64,000 nucleotides of DNA. Source: Flavobacterium aciduliphilum (GTDB lineage Bacteria > Bacteroidota > Bacteroidia > Flavobacteriales > Flavobacteriaceae). The translations under genes and the position numbers were made by a program. Positions within the stretch are counted from its first letter, which is position 1. Each line of letters opens with the position of its first letter. The notes under the pieces are model-generated. The model did no database searches and was not told the DNA's origin. It was given only the letters and a program-made list of their open reading frames with translations. Below are positions 56,394 to 64,000 of the stretch, piece by piece. Where the stretch lies: assembly GCF_003268855.1 (NCBI RefSeq), contig NZ_QLSZ01000001.1, positions 321,369 to 385,368 of the forward strand, read 5' to 3'.

Positions 56394-56418
56394 TTAAACA
56401 AATATAATATTAAACAAA
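56394..56418. promoter_or_regulatory. candidate autoregulatory MerR sites
   Basis: TTAAACAAA occurs at 56394-56402 and 56410-56418, 16 bases apart, overlapping the merR -7 box. Because CAAA is also the complement of the TTTG promoter element, some similarity is expected by chance. Confidence 0.4.
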
Positions 56419-56445
56419 ATTACAATTCCTTACCGAATAACCAAA
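56415..56445 (-). promoter_or_regulatory. merR promoter
   Basis: TTTG (56442-56445), 19-base spacer, TAATTTTG (56415-56422) on the minus strand. A second TATATTTG box is at 56399-56406. Confidence 0.5.
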
Positions 56446-56527
56446 CAAAATACCTTAAAATAATGCAATTCCATTCTTTTTACTTTTATTCCATCCTTTT
56501 TATTACTTTTGAATCCTAAAAAAAGTC

Positions 56528-57097
56528 ATGAAAATATATACCAAAACTGGAGATTCAGGACTCACCTCACTTTTTGGAGGTACACGAGTGCCAAAACACC
56601 ACATTCGCATTGAAAGTTACGGAACTGTAGATGAATTGAACTCCTATATTGGTCTTATTCGGGATCAAGAAATTCATTCCCTCTATAAAAAGGTGCTCAT
56701 TGAAGTGCAAGACCGACTTTTTACAGTTGGAGCTATTTTGGCTACTCCTCCTGAAAAAGAAACACTCAAAAACGGCGAGAAAAGACTTCAAAATCTCGGC
56801 ATTAAAGCATCTGATATTGAATTTTTAGAACACGAAATCGACAACATGGAAGCCCATATCCCTCCCATGACACATTTTGTTCTTCCTGGAGGACATCCTA
56901 CAGTGTCACATTGTCATATTGCGCGATGTGTTTGCCGACGTGCCGAACGTTTAGCTGTACATTTAAATGACATTGAGCCCACGGATGAGCATGTAATCAA
57001 ATACCTAAACCGACTTTCTGACTATCTTTTTGTCTTGGCACGAAAGTTGTCTTACGATTTGAACGCTGAAGAAGTTCAGTGGATACCAAGAAAATGA
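56528..57097 (+). CDS. ATP:cob(I)alamin adenosyltransferase (PduO type)
   Basis: A 189-residue trimeric enzyme that adenosylates cob(I)alamin to AdoCbl. KIYTKTGDSGLTSLFGG is the ATP-binding N-terminal signature, followed by YGTVDELNSYIGL, the HFVLPGG loop, CRRAERLAV and the C-terminal NRLSDYLFVLARKL. It is divergent from the merR gene (135 bp apart) and has a TACTTTTG box at 56504-56511. The product is the cofactor expected by the neighbouring regulator. Residual alternative: supply for an AdoCbl-dependent mutase elsewhere. Confidence 0.93.
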   Translation: MKIYTKTGDSGLTSLFGGTRVPKHHIRIESYGTVDELNSYIGLIRDQEIHSLYKKVLIEVQDRLFTVGAILATPPEKETLKNGEKRLQNLGIKASDIEFLEHEIDNMEAHIPPMTHFVLPGGHPTVSHCHIARCVCRRAERLAVHLNDIEPTDEHVIKYLNRLSDYLFVLARKLSYDLNAEEVQWIPRK

Positions 57098-57241
57098 TGT
57101 TTTTGGATTGTTGATTAACGATTTATAAATTTTAGAGTTAAAAGCTACACAAAAATTGAAATCAAAAAACCAAAAATCATTGTTCTCAAATCAAACAAGC
57201 AACACGTTCTTAACTTTAATTAAAAATAAATCAATTTTTAC

Positions 57242-57271
57242 TTGACTTTTTGAGTAATAAATTTATTTTTG
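57242..57271 (+). promoter_or_regulatory. promoter of the DUF2795 gene
   Basis: TTG (57242-57244), 19-base spacer, TATTTTTG (57264-57271), a full consensus match 24 bases before the ATG. Confidence 0.65.
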
Positions 57272-57295
57272 CATAAATTATAAAATCGAAAGCAG

Positions 57296-57517
57296 ATGTA
57301 TTGGACATTAGAATTAGCATCTTATTTAAGTGATGCACCGTGGCCTGCTACCAAAGATGAACTCATTGACTACGCTATTCGAGCTGGAGCTCCACTAGAA
57401 GTAGTAGAAAATCTTCAGTCAATTGAAGACGAGGGAGAAATATATGAATCAATGGAAGAAATTTGGCCTGATTATCCGACTGACGAAGATTACCTTTGGA
57501 ATGAGGATGAATATTAA
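57296..57517 (+). CDS. DUF2795 family acidic protein
   Basis: A 73-residue very acidic protein (about 20 Asp/Glu). MYWTLELASYLSDAPWPATKDELIDYAIRAG fits DUF2795, a small domain of unknown function; the C-terminus is an acidic tail (PTDEDYLWNEDEY). It is in front of secA but followed by a weak hairpin (57541-57569). Confidence 0.75.
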   Translation: MYWTLELASYLSDAPWPATKDELIDYAIRAGAPLEVVENLQSIEDEGEIYESMEEIWPDYPTDEDYLWNEDEY

Positions 57518-57540
57518 TCAAAAAATAAACTAAACCGTAA

Positions 57541-57569
57541 AAAAAGTCTCCTATGGGGCTTTTTTTTTG
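57541..57569 (+). terminator. weak terminator before secA
   Basis: AAAAAGTCTCC and GGGGCTTTTTTTTT pair with G-U pairs and a very short loop, followed by T8. Probable but imperfect. Confidence 0.45.
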
Positions 57570-57613
57570 TTTAAATTTGCACACCCTATTCGGGGTATAT
57601 TAAATAAAAAATT

Positions 57614-60600
57614 ATGAGTTTTATTAACAACATTATCAAAATGTTTGTTGGCGATAAATCTGAAAAAGATGTCAAAGCCACACAACCTTATATTACGAAA
57701 ATCAAAGCTTTAGAACCTGCTTTAATGGCGTTGTCACACGATGCATTGAGAGCCAAAACGACTGAGTTCAAAGAAAAAATAAAAACGGCACGTGCCAAAC
57801 AAGACGCTGAAATAGCCGCTAAAAAGATTGAAGCTGAAAACACCTCTGATATCGACCTGAGAGAAGATATTTATAATGCTATTGATGCATTAGAAAAAGA
57901 GGCGTATGACATTTCTGAAAAAGTGCTCATGGAACTTCTTCCTGAAGCATTTGCTGTTGTTAAAGAAACCGCACGCCGTTTTAAAGAAAATGCAACTATT
58001 GAAGTTACTGCAACTGCAAAAGATCGAGAACTTTCAGCTACTAAACCCTATATCACATTAGATGGAGATAATGCTCTATGGGCAAACCAATGGAATGCTG
58101 CGGGAAAAGATATCACTTGGGATATGATTCACTATGACGTGCAGCTTATTGGAGGTATTGTTCTGCATCAAGGTAAAATCGCTGAGATGCAAACCGGAGA
58201 AGGTAAAACCTTAGTTGCTACCCTTCCACTATATTTAAATGCACTTACCGGTAATGGTGTCCATTTGGTTACTGTAAATGACTATCTAGCCAAACGTGAT
58301 AGCACATGGAAGGCTCCCTTGTTTGAATTTCATGGTTTAACAGTAGATTGTATTGACAACCATTCACCCAACACTGAGGCGCGACGCAAAGCGTATGAAG
58401 CCGACATCACTTATGGAACCAATAATGAGTTTGGTTTTGATTATTTAAGAGATAATATGGCTCATGCTCCTGAGGATTTGGTACAACGAAAACACAACTA
58501 TGCGATTGTCGACGAGGTCGATTCGGTATTAATTGATGATGCTCGTACGCCTTTAATCATTTCGGGACCTGTACCTGATGGAGACCGTCATGAATTTAAT
58601 GAATTAAAACCTAAAGTTGAAAATTTATATAATTTACAACGTCAATTATCGAATGGTTTTTTAGCAGAAGCTCGAAAATTAATCAAAGAAGGAAACACAA
58701 AAGATGGCGGATTCCAATTACTAAGAGCCTACCGTTCGCTTCCTAAAAACAAAGCACTTATCAAATTTTTGAGTGAGGAAGGAGTAAAACAACTGCTCCA
58801 AAAAACTGAAAACGAATACATGCAAGACAACAATAGAAAAATGCCTCTTGTTGACGAAGCCTTGTATTTTGTTATTGAAGAAAAAAACAATCAAGTTGAA
58901 TTAACAGATCATGGTATCAAATTCTTATCACAAGATACCGACGAAAATTTCTTCGTACTGCCAGATATTGGAACAGAAATTGCAAATATCGAAAAACAAA
59001 ATTTAGATAAAGACAAAGAAGCTGAGGCCAAAGAACATTTATTTCAAGACTTCGGAATCAAATCAGAACGTATTCACACGCTAACTCAGTTATTGAAAGC
59101 CTATACGCTTTTTGAAAAAGATGTAGAATACGTGATCATGGATAACAAAATCTTAATCGTGGACGAACAAACAGGTCGTATTATGGATGGTCGTCGCTAT
59201 TCTGATGGATTACACCAAGCTATTGAAGCGAAAGAGCAAGTAACTATCGAAGCAGCTACACAAACTTTTGCAACCATCACGCTCCAAAACTATTTCCGCA
59301 TGTACAGTAAGTTGGCTGGTATGACAGGTACTGCTGTTACGGAAGCTGGAGAATTTTGGGAAATTTACAAATTGGATGTCGTTGAAATTCCTACAAACAA
59401 AGGAATTTCTCGTCATGATAAAGAAGATTTAATCTACCGTTCGGTTCGTGAAAAGTTCAACGCTGTGATTGAAGACGTGACCCAACTTGCTGCTTCAGGA
59501 AGACCTGTATTGATAGGAACCACATCGGTTGAAATTTCTGAATTATTAAGCCGAATGCTTAAAATGCGTGGTGTAGCACACAATGTGTTGAATGCTAAAA
59601 TGCACAAAAAAGAAGCCGAGATTGTGGCCGAAGCTGGTAAACCAGGCGTGGTAACCATCGCAACAAATATGGCAGGTCGTGGAACCGATATTAAACTTAC
59701 TCCAGAAGTGAAAGCCGCTGGCGGATTAGCAATTATCGGTACAGAGCGTCACGATTCACGTCGTGTAGACCGTCAGTTACGTGGTCGTGCCGGCCGTCAA
59801 GGAGATCCAGGAAGTTCTCAATTTTATGTATCCTTAGAAGATAATTTAATGCGTCTTTTTGGTTCAGAACGAGTGGCTAAAATTATGGATAGAATGGGCT
59901 TGAAAGAAGGAGAAGTGATTCAGCATTCTATGATGACCAAATCTATTGAACGAGCACAGAAAAAAGTAGAAGAAAACAACTTTGGTACACGTAAACGTTT
60001 GCTAGAATACGATGATGTGATGAATGCTCAAAGAGAGGTCGTTTACAAACGCCGCCGTCATGCTCTTCATGGCGAACGCTTGAAGTTGGATATTGCCAAT
60101 ATGTTGTACGATACTTGCGAATTAATTGTTAGTAACAGCAAAGCTACAAACGATTTTAAAAACTTTGAATTTGAACTCATTCGCTATTTTTCTATAACCG
60201 CTCCAGTCTCTCAAAATGAATTTGAAAAAATGAATGAGATGGAACTTACGGGAAGAGTGTACAAAGTAGCCATGCAATTTTACAATGAAAAATGTGAGCG
60301 TTGTGCCCGAGAAGCATTCCCTATTATCGCTAATGTATACGAGAATCCTAACAACCAATATGAGCGCATCATCGTTCCTTTTACAGACGGAATCAAATCC
60401 TTAAATGTTGTAACCGATTTGAAAAAAGCTTATGAGGGTCAAGGCGCTCAACTTATTGCCGATTTCGAAAAAAATATCACCTTGGCGATTGTAGATGAAG
60501 CTTGGAAAAAACATTTGCGTAAAATGGACGAATTGAAAACTTCTGTTCAGTTGGCCGTTCACGAACAAAAAGACCCTCTATTGATTTACAAACTTGAAGC

Positions 60601-60955
60601 GTTCAATTTATTTAGAAACATGCTAAATGGTGTCAACAAAGAAGTGATTTCTTTCTTATTTAAAGGAGATTTACCGCAACAAGACAACACGATTCAAGAA
60701 GCCAAACAAGAAGTTCGCAGAAAAGAAAATTACACCGAATCAAGAGAAGAATTTCAAAGTAGCGATACGTCCCGTCATGAGGGAGAACAACCGAAACGTC
60801 AAGTTACCGAAACGATTGTTCGTGATCAACCTAAAATTAACCGAAACGACAACGTGACGATTAAACATGTTATGAGTGGAAAAACTGAAAGCATGAAATA
60901 CAAAAAAGCGGAGAGTATGATTGCCAGTGGCGAATGGGTCATTGTTCATGAATAA
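57614..60955 (+). CDS. secA: preprotein translocase ATPase SecA
   Basis: A 1113-residue motor that pushes preproteins through SecYEG, ~210 residues longer than E. coli SecA. Walker A is GEGKT (195-199) in MQTGEGKTLVATLP, the DEVD box is at 300-303, and the second motor half has TNMAGRGTDIKL and QLRGRAGRQGDPGSSQFY. The extra length lies mainly between the DEVD box and the preprotein-crosslinking region (~325-500), as in other Bacteroidota. The C-terminal zinc/SecB-binding Cys motif is absent; the chain ends in VMSGKTESMKYKKAE and EWVIVHE. It has a TAAATTTG box at 57572-57579. Confidence 0.96.
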   Translation: MSFINNIIKMFVGDKSEKDVKATQPYITKIKALEPALMALSHDALRAKTTEFKEKIKTARAKQDAEIAAKKIEAENTSDIDLREDIYNAIDALEKEAYDISEKVLMELLPEAFAVVKETARRFKENATIEVTATAKDRELSATKPYITLDGDNALWANQWNAAGKDITWDMIHYDVQLIGGIVLHQGKIAEMQTGEGKTLVATLPLYLNALTGNGVHLVTVNDYLAKRDSTWKAPLFEFHGLTVDCIDNHSPNTEARRKAYEADITYGTNNEFGFDYLRDNMAHAPEDLVQRKHNYAIVDEVDSVLIDDARTPLIISGPVPDGDRHEFNELKPKVENLYNLQRQLSNGFLAEARKLIKEGNTKDGGFQLLRAYRSLPKNKALIKFLSEEGVKQLLQKTENEYMQDNNRKMPLVDEALYFVIEEKNNQVELTDHGIKFLSQDTDENFFVLPDIGTEIANIEKQNLDKDKEAEAKEHLFQDFGIKSERIHTLTQLLKAYTLFEKDVEYVIMDNKILIVDEQTGRIMDGRRYSDGLHQAIEAKEQVTIEAATQTFATITLQNYFRMYSKLAGMTGTAVTEAGEFWEIYKLDVVEIPTNKGISRHDKEDLIYRSVREKFNAVIEDVTQLAASGRPVLIGTTSVEISELLSRMLKMRGVAHNVLNAKMHKKEAEIVAEAGKPGVVTIATNMAGRGTDIKLTPEVKAAGGLAIIGTERHDSRRVDRQLRGRAGRQGDPGSSQFYVSLEDNLMRLFGSERVAKIMDRMGLKEGEVIQHSMMTKSIERAQKKVEENNFGTRKRLLEYDDVMNAQREVVYKRRRHALHGERLKLDIANMLYDTCELIVSNSKATNDFKNFEFELIRYFSITAPVSQNEFEKMNEMELTGRVYKVAMQFYNEKCERCAREAFPIIANVYENPNNQYERIIVPFTDGIKSLNVVTDLKKAYEGQGAQLIADFEKNITLAIVDEAWKKHLRKMDELKTSVQLAVHEQKDPLLIYKLEAFNLFRNMLNGVNKEVISFLFKGDLPQQDNTIQEAKQEVRRKENYTESREEFQSSDTSRHEGEQPKRQVTETIVRDQPKINRNDNVTIKHVMSGKTESMKYKKAESMIASGEWVIVHE

Positions 60956-60966
60956 TCAAAATATAT

Positions 60967-60994
60967 AAAAATCCTCAATTGAGGATTTTTTTTT
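60967..60994. terminator. bidirectional terminator between secA and the GNAT gene
   Basis: A perfect palindrome AAAAATCCTCAA / TTGAGGATTTTT followed by more T residues. Confidence 0.85.
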
Positions 60995-61001
60995 GCGCTT
61001 C

Positions 61002-61493
61002 TCAAAGTATCAATTCCATAACATAATCATCCATTATAAATCCTGCTCCAATATCAATAACAATGTCTTTAATGATTTCGAAACCATTTTTTTTATAAAA
61101 TGAAATAGCACTATTTTGCTTATTTACATTTAGATATAAAGTCGTGTCATGATGCACTTTCGCTTGATGGATAACATAAGCTACAAGAGCCTTGCCAACT
61201 CCTGTTCCTTGAACTTCTGGGAGCACATATAGTTTGTGTATTTTAGTAGCTAGGCTTCCTTCTGCATGAAGCTCATAAGACACAAAACCTATAAAAGTGT
61301 CTGCTTTTTGAGCGAGAATAAACACATGACCTTGTTCTTTTTGCTGCTCTAAAGCCGATAAGGCATAAAACGTTCCCAACATATAATCCAACGACTCTTG
61401 GGAATGTGTCGCACCATACGTATGCGGCCAAATTTTGTAGGCTAACTCTCGAATAATTGGAAATTGCTGTGCAGTCGCTTCAACTAGAACCAT
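61002..61493 (-). CDS. GNAT family N-acetyltransferase
   Basis: A 163-residue acetyl-CoA-dependent transferase. HKLYVLPEVQGTGVGKALVAYV is the R/Q-x-x-G-x-G/A acetyl-CoA loop (motif A) and LNVNKQNSAISFYKKNGFEI is motif B. The closest pattern is PhnO/small-molecule acetylators; the substrate is unknown. It is one base downstream of folD on the same strand. Confidence 0.88.
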   Translation of the reverse strand: MVLVEATAQQFPIIRELAYKIWPHTYGATHSQESLDYMLGTFYALSALEQQKEQGHVFILAQKADTFIGFVSYELHAEGSLATKIHKLYVLPEVQGTGVGKALVAYVIHQAKVHHDTTLYLNVNKQNSAISFYKKNGFEIIKDIVIDIGAGFIMDDYVMELIL

Positions 61494-61494
61494 T

Positions 61495-62379
61495 TTATTT
61501 TTTTAATCGTTTCTGTTCTCTTGCCAATAAAGTGTTTTTTAACAACATGGCAATTGTCATCGGTCCCACCCCTCCCGGAACTGGTGTAATGTAGGAAGCT
61601 TTTTTCGACACATGTTCAAAATCAACATCACCTACAATTCGATATCCCTTTTCAGAAGTTTCATCTGCAACCCGTGTGATTCCTACATCAATAATCACGA
61701 CATCATCTTTCACCATTTCTGCTTTTAAATAATTGGGGACTCCCAAAGCGGTGATAATGATATCTGCTTGTGTGGTAATTTGGTTGATGTTTTTTGTATG
61801 ACTGTGTGTGAGCGTCACGGTAGAATTTCCGGGAAAATGATTTCTGCCCATCAAGATACTCATGGGGCGACCAACTATATGACTACGTCCAATTACTACG
61901 GTGTGCTTTCCATTGGTTTGCACGTTATAGCGTTCTAATAACTCCAAAATCCCAAAAGGAGTTGCAGGAATAAACGTACTCATATCTAGTGCCATTTTCC
62001 CAAAATTCTCTGGATGAAAACCGTCTACATCTTTACTCGGGTCAATCGACATAATGATATGCTGAGTATCGATTTGTTTAGGCAACGGGAGTTGAACAAT
62101 AAACCCGTCTATAGCGTCATTTTGATTGAGTTCATGAATCTTTTTAAGCAACTCGGTTTCAGAGGTCGTACTAGGCATTTTAATTAACGTCGATTCAAAA
62201 CCAACTCGTTCGCACGCCTTTACTTTGCTGGATACATAGGTCAAACTGGCACCATCATTTCCCACAATAATCGCTGCCAAATGGGGTACTTTTTCGCCTT
62301 GGTCTTTCATTTTTTGAACCTCTGCGGCGATTTCGTTTTTAATATCCTCAGATACTTTTTTTCCGTCTAAAATTTGCAT
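61495..62379 (-). CDS. folD: methylenetetrahydrofolate dehydrogenase/cyclohydrolase
   Basis: A 294-residue bifunctional enzyme interconverting 5,10-methylene-THF and 10-formyl-THF, supplying one-carbon units for purine and thymidylate synthesis. GNDGASLTYVSSKVKACERVG carries the catalytic Tyr/Lys, VQLPLPKQID and DPSKDVDGFHPEN are conserved, as are VVIGRSHIVGRPMS (NADP fold) and the terminal ITPVPGGVGPMTIAML. Its leader holds the same 17-mer as pyrG, immediately after a TAATTTTG box. Confidence 0.96.
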   Translation of the reverse strand: MQILDGKKVSEDIKNEIAAEVQKMKDQGEKVPHLAAIIVGNDGASLTYVSSKVKACERVGFESTLIKMPSTTSETELLKKIHELNQNDAIDGFIVQLPLPKQIDTQHIIMSIDPSKDVDGFHPENFGKMALDMSTFIPATPFGILELLERYNVQTNGKHTVVIGRSHIVGRPMSILMGRNHFPGNSTVTLTHSHTKNINQITTQADIIITALGVPNYLKAEMVKDDVVIIDVGITRVADETSEKGYRIVGDVDFEHVSKKASYITPVPGGVGPMTIAMLLKNTLLAREQKRLKK

Positions 62380-62385
62380 ATATAG

Positions 62386-62402
62386 GTTGTTGTGTTGTTG
62401 TA
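62386..62402 (-). promoter_or_regulatory. CAA-rich leader element of folD
   Basis: TACAACAACACAACAAC on the minus strand, identical to 11857-11873 upstream of pyrG. It directly follows the -7 box TAATTTTG (62403-62410), so transcription would start within the repeat. Confidence 0.55.
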
Positions 62403-62410
62403 CAAAATTA

Positions 62411-62430
62411 TAAAATCAATATTGATTTTA
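62411..62430. repeat. perfect 20-bp palindrome upstream of folD
   Basis: TAAAATCAAT / ATTGATTTTA, perfect inverted repeat immediately upstream of the folD -7 box. It could be an operator or an AT-rich hairpin. Confidence 0.5.
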
Positions 62431-62431
62431 T

Positions 62432-62458
62432 AAAAAAAAGACGCGATTTATCGCGTCT
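62432..62458 (-). terminator. terminator downstream of ffh
   Basis: AGACGCGA / TCGCGTCT, an 8-bp GC-containing stem with loop TTTA, followed on the minus strand by a run of U (A8 at 62432-62439). Confidence 0.8.
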
Positions 62459-62468
62459 CTAAATATCA

Positions 62469-63806
62469 TTATCTCATTCCTTTCATTCCTCCCATCATGC
62501 GCATTAAATTTTTACCACCAGGTCCTTGCATCATCTTCATCATTTTACTCATTTGGTCAAATTGCTTCATCAATTGATTGACTTCTTCAATTTTTCTACC
62601 CGAACCTTTCGCAATTCTTGTTTTGCGTTTCATGTCTATGATAGAAGGTTTGCTTCGTTCTTTTGGAGTCATCGAATAAATGATAGCCTCGATATGTTTG
62701 AACGCATCATCTTCAATTTCTACATCTTTCAAGGCTTTACCAGCACCTGGAATCATCCCAACCAAATCTTTCATGCTTCCCATTTTTTTGATTTGTTGAA
62801 TCTGAGCCAAGAAGTCGTCAAAACCAAATTCGTTTTTAGCGATTTTCTTTTGAAGTTTACGCGCTTCTTCTTCATTATATTGCTCTTGAGCACGCTCTAC
62901 CAGAGATACCACATCTCCCATACCTAAAATTCTGTCGGCCATACGAGACGGATAGAATACATCAATCGCATCCATCCTTTCTCCTGTACCCACAAATTTT
63001 ATAGGCTTATTGACTACCGATTTAATCGTAATGGCAGCTCCTCCACGCGTATCCCCGTCCAATTTGGTAAGAATTACCCCATCAAAATTCAAACGATCGT
63101 TGAAGGCTTTTGCCGTATTTACTGCATCTTGTCCTGTCATGGCATCCACCACAAATAAGGTCTCTTGCGGTTTAATCGCTTGATGCACATTGGCAATCTC
63201 GGTCATCATTTCTTCATCTACCGCCAATCGTCCTGCTGTATCGACAATCACTACATTAAAACCATTTGATTTGGCATAGGCAATGGCTTTCAATGAAATA
63301 TCTACAGGGTTTTTATTTTCAGGTTCTGAATAGACTTCAACACCTATTTGCACTCCAACTACATGCAACTGATTGATTGCGGCTGGACGATAGATATCAC
63401 ACGCTACCAATAGCGGTTTTTTATTCTTTTTTGTTTTTAGATAATTCGCTAATTTTCCTGAAAAAGTAGTCTTTCCTGAACCTTGCAATCCCGACATTAA
63501 TATCACGGTTGGATTCCCCGAAAGGTTAATTCCTGTAGCTTCCCCTCCCATCAATTCGGTTAGTTCGTCTTTCACCAACTTCACCATCAATTGCCCAGGC
63601 TCTAGCGTCGTTAATACGTTTTGTCCTAATGCTTTCTCTTTTACAGAAGTAGTAAAATCTTTCGCAATTTTAAAGTTCACGTCGGCATCCAATAAGGCAC
63701 GTCTTACTTCTTTCAGCGTTTCAGCAACGTTTACCTCAGTGATTTTTCCATGTCCTTTTAAAATATGAAAGGCTTTATCTAATTTTTCGCTTAAATTATT
63801 GAACAT
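62469..63806 (-). CDS. ffh: signal recognition particle protein Ffh
   Basis: A 445-residue SRP54 homologue. The N domain (1-90) is followed by the G domain with P-loop GLQGSGKT (106-113), DTAGRL and TKLDGDTRGGAA, and the Met-rich M domain (~300-445) with IYSMTPKERSKP and KTRIAKGSGRKIEEVNQLMKQF split by spacing, ending in MMKMMQGPGGKNLMRMMGG. It binds signal sequences and 4.5S RNA and docks on FtsY. The 4.5S RNA gene is not seen in the window. Confidence 0.97.
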   Translation of the reverse strand: MFNNLSEKLDKAFHILKGHGKITEVNVAETLKEVRRALLDADVNFKIAKDFTTSVKEKALGQNVLTTLEPGQLMVKLVKDELTELMGGEATGINLSGNPTVILMSGLQGSGKTTFSGKLANYLKTKKNKKPLLVACDIYRPAAINQLHVVGVQIGVEVYSEPENKNPVDISLKAIAYAKSNGFNVVIVDTAGRLAVDEEMMTEIANVHQAIKPQETLFVVDAMTGQDAVNTAKAFNDRLNFDGVILTKLDGDTRGGAAITIKSVVNKPIKFVGTGERMDAIDVFYPSRMADRILGMGDVVSLVERAQEQYNEEEARKLQKKIAKNEFGFDDFLAQIQQIKKMGSMKDLVGMIPGAGKALKDVEIEDDAFKHIEAIIYSMTPKERSKPSIIDMKRKTRIAKGSGRKIEEVNQLMKQFDQMSKMMKMMQGPGGKNLMRMMGGMKGMR

Positions 63807-63857
63807 AACATTCTATTTTTTTGAAGTGCAAATATACTATAAAGGTTTAATTAAAAT

Positions 63858-64000
63858 TTACATTCGTTCGGGAACTTCTATTCCTAATACCCGAAAAGCC
63901 AATTGAATCGTGTCAGCTACTTTTTTAGAAAGTTGCACTCTAAATATTCTTTTTGTTGGGTCTTCTTCTCCTAAAATGGACACATTTTGATAAAATGAAT
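63858..64000 (-). CDS. argS: arginyl-tRNA synthetase, C-terminal fragment
   Basis: The last 46 codons of a gene whose 5' part lies beyond the window. The fragment starts SFYQNVSILGEEDPTKR, then VADTIQLAFRVLGIEVPERM, the characteristic C-terminus of class Ia ArgRS (anticodon-binding helix bundle). Gap to ffh 51 bp. Confidence 0.88.
   Translation of the reverse strand, partial: SFYQNVSILGEEDPTKRIFRVQLSKKVADTIQLAFRVLGIEVPERM

Noticed and set aside
56393-56527. Cobalamin riboswitch between merR and the adenosyltransferase
   Set aside because: The spacer is only 135 bases and lacks the GCCACTG B12 box and the required multi-stem scaffold.

Overview
The window is from a low-GC member of the Bacteroidota, very probably family Flavobacteriaceae (Flavobacterium or a close relative). 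Four secreted proteins carry type IX secretion (T9SS) C-terminal sorting domains. Many genes are preceded by the Bacteroidota promoter core TAnnTTTG. BshC points to bacillithiol, SecA and YidC have the long Bacteroidota architecture, and the rpmB-rpmG-DUF4295-ftsY order is typical of the phylum. I saw no rRNA, tRNA, CRISPR array, insertion sequence or prophage; most of the window is core chromosome.

Layout. 1-1.9 kb is AT-rich accessory DNA: a frameshifted alpha/beta hydrolase cut by the window edge, and a secreted protein of unknown role. 2-16.2 kb is a minus-strand housekeeping run: PafA-type phosphatase, FabK/nitronate monooxygenase, T9SS subtilase, mnmA, a MORN-type protein, yidC, pyrG, DUF3820, osmC, a LysM/periplasmic-binding fusion and guaA. 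16.4-22.2 kb holds a T9SS M4 metallopeptidase, an acyltransferase and a glycosyltransferase. At 22.4 kb a ClC-family transporter shows the fluoride-type (CLC-F) signature. 23.6-27.3 kb is a biotin-dependent acyl-CoA carboxylase operon (accB-accC-pccB). 27.4-32.7 kb pairs a TPR-apbE operon with a convergent operon for an OB-fold protein, a DUF5777 barrel, a monoheme cytochrome c lipoprotein, YceI and a DUF2271 protein with a T9SS domain; together they look like an extracytoplasmic flavin/heme redox module. 32.8-46.9 kb contains a radical SAM protein, bshC, ndk, a DUF721 protein, a class C beta-lactamase-fold hydrolase, ftsY, ribosomal protein genes, cinA, Hpt, an FAH-family enzyme, a DEDDh exonuclease, a 2-oxoacid dehydrogenase E2 and a glycosyltransferase. 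47-52 kb has an ABC-F protein, a methyltransferase, an RCC1-repeat gene broken by one amber codon, and a lone ABC ATPase.

52-57.1 kb is the most coherent system: a translationally coupled carotenoid operon (crtI-crtB-crtZ-lycopene cyclase; predicted product zeaxanthin), a MerR regulator with a CarH/LitR-like adenosylcobalamin domain (Wx9EH motif retained), and a divergent ATP:cob(I)alamin adenosyltransferase, the enzyme that makes that cofactor. A TTAAACAAA motif recurs at the crtI and merR promoters. This suggests light- and B12-controlled carotenogenesis with its own cofactor supply. 57.2-64 kb has a DUF2795 protein, secA, a GNAT acetyltransferase, folD, ffh and the 3' end of argS.

Cross-cutting observation: pyrG and folD share an identical 17-base CAA-rich leader just upstream of the start codon, and guaA has a related element containing the same 10-base core. 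All three serve nucleotide or one-carbon metabolism, so a common leader-based control is possible. Start codons were corrected where the longest frame began at TTG but an internal ATG or GTG fits better (lysM, guaA, bshC, abcF, methyltransferase, lycopene cyclase, crtZ, merR, RCC1).
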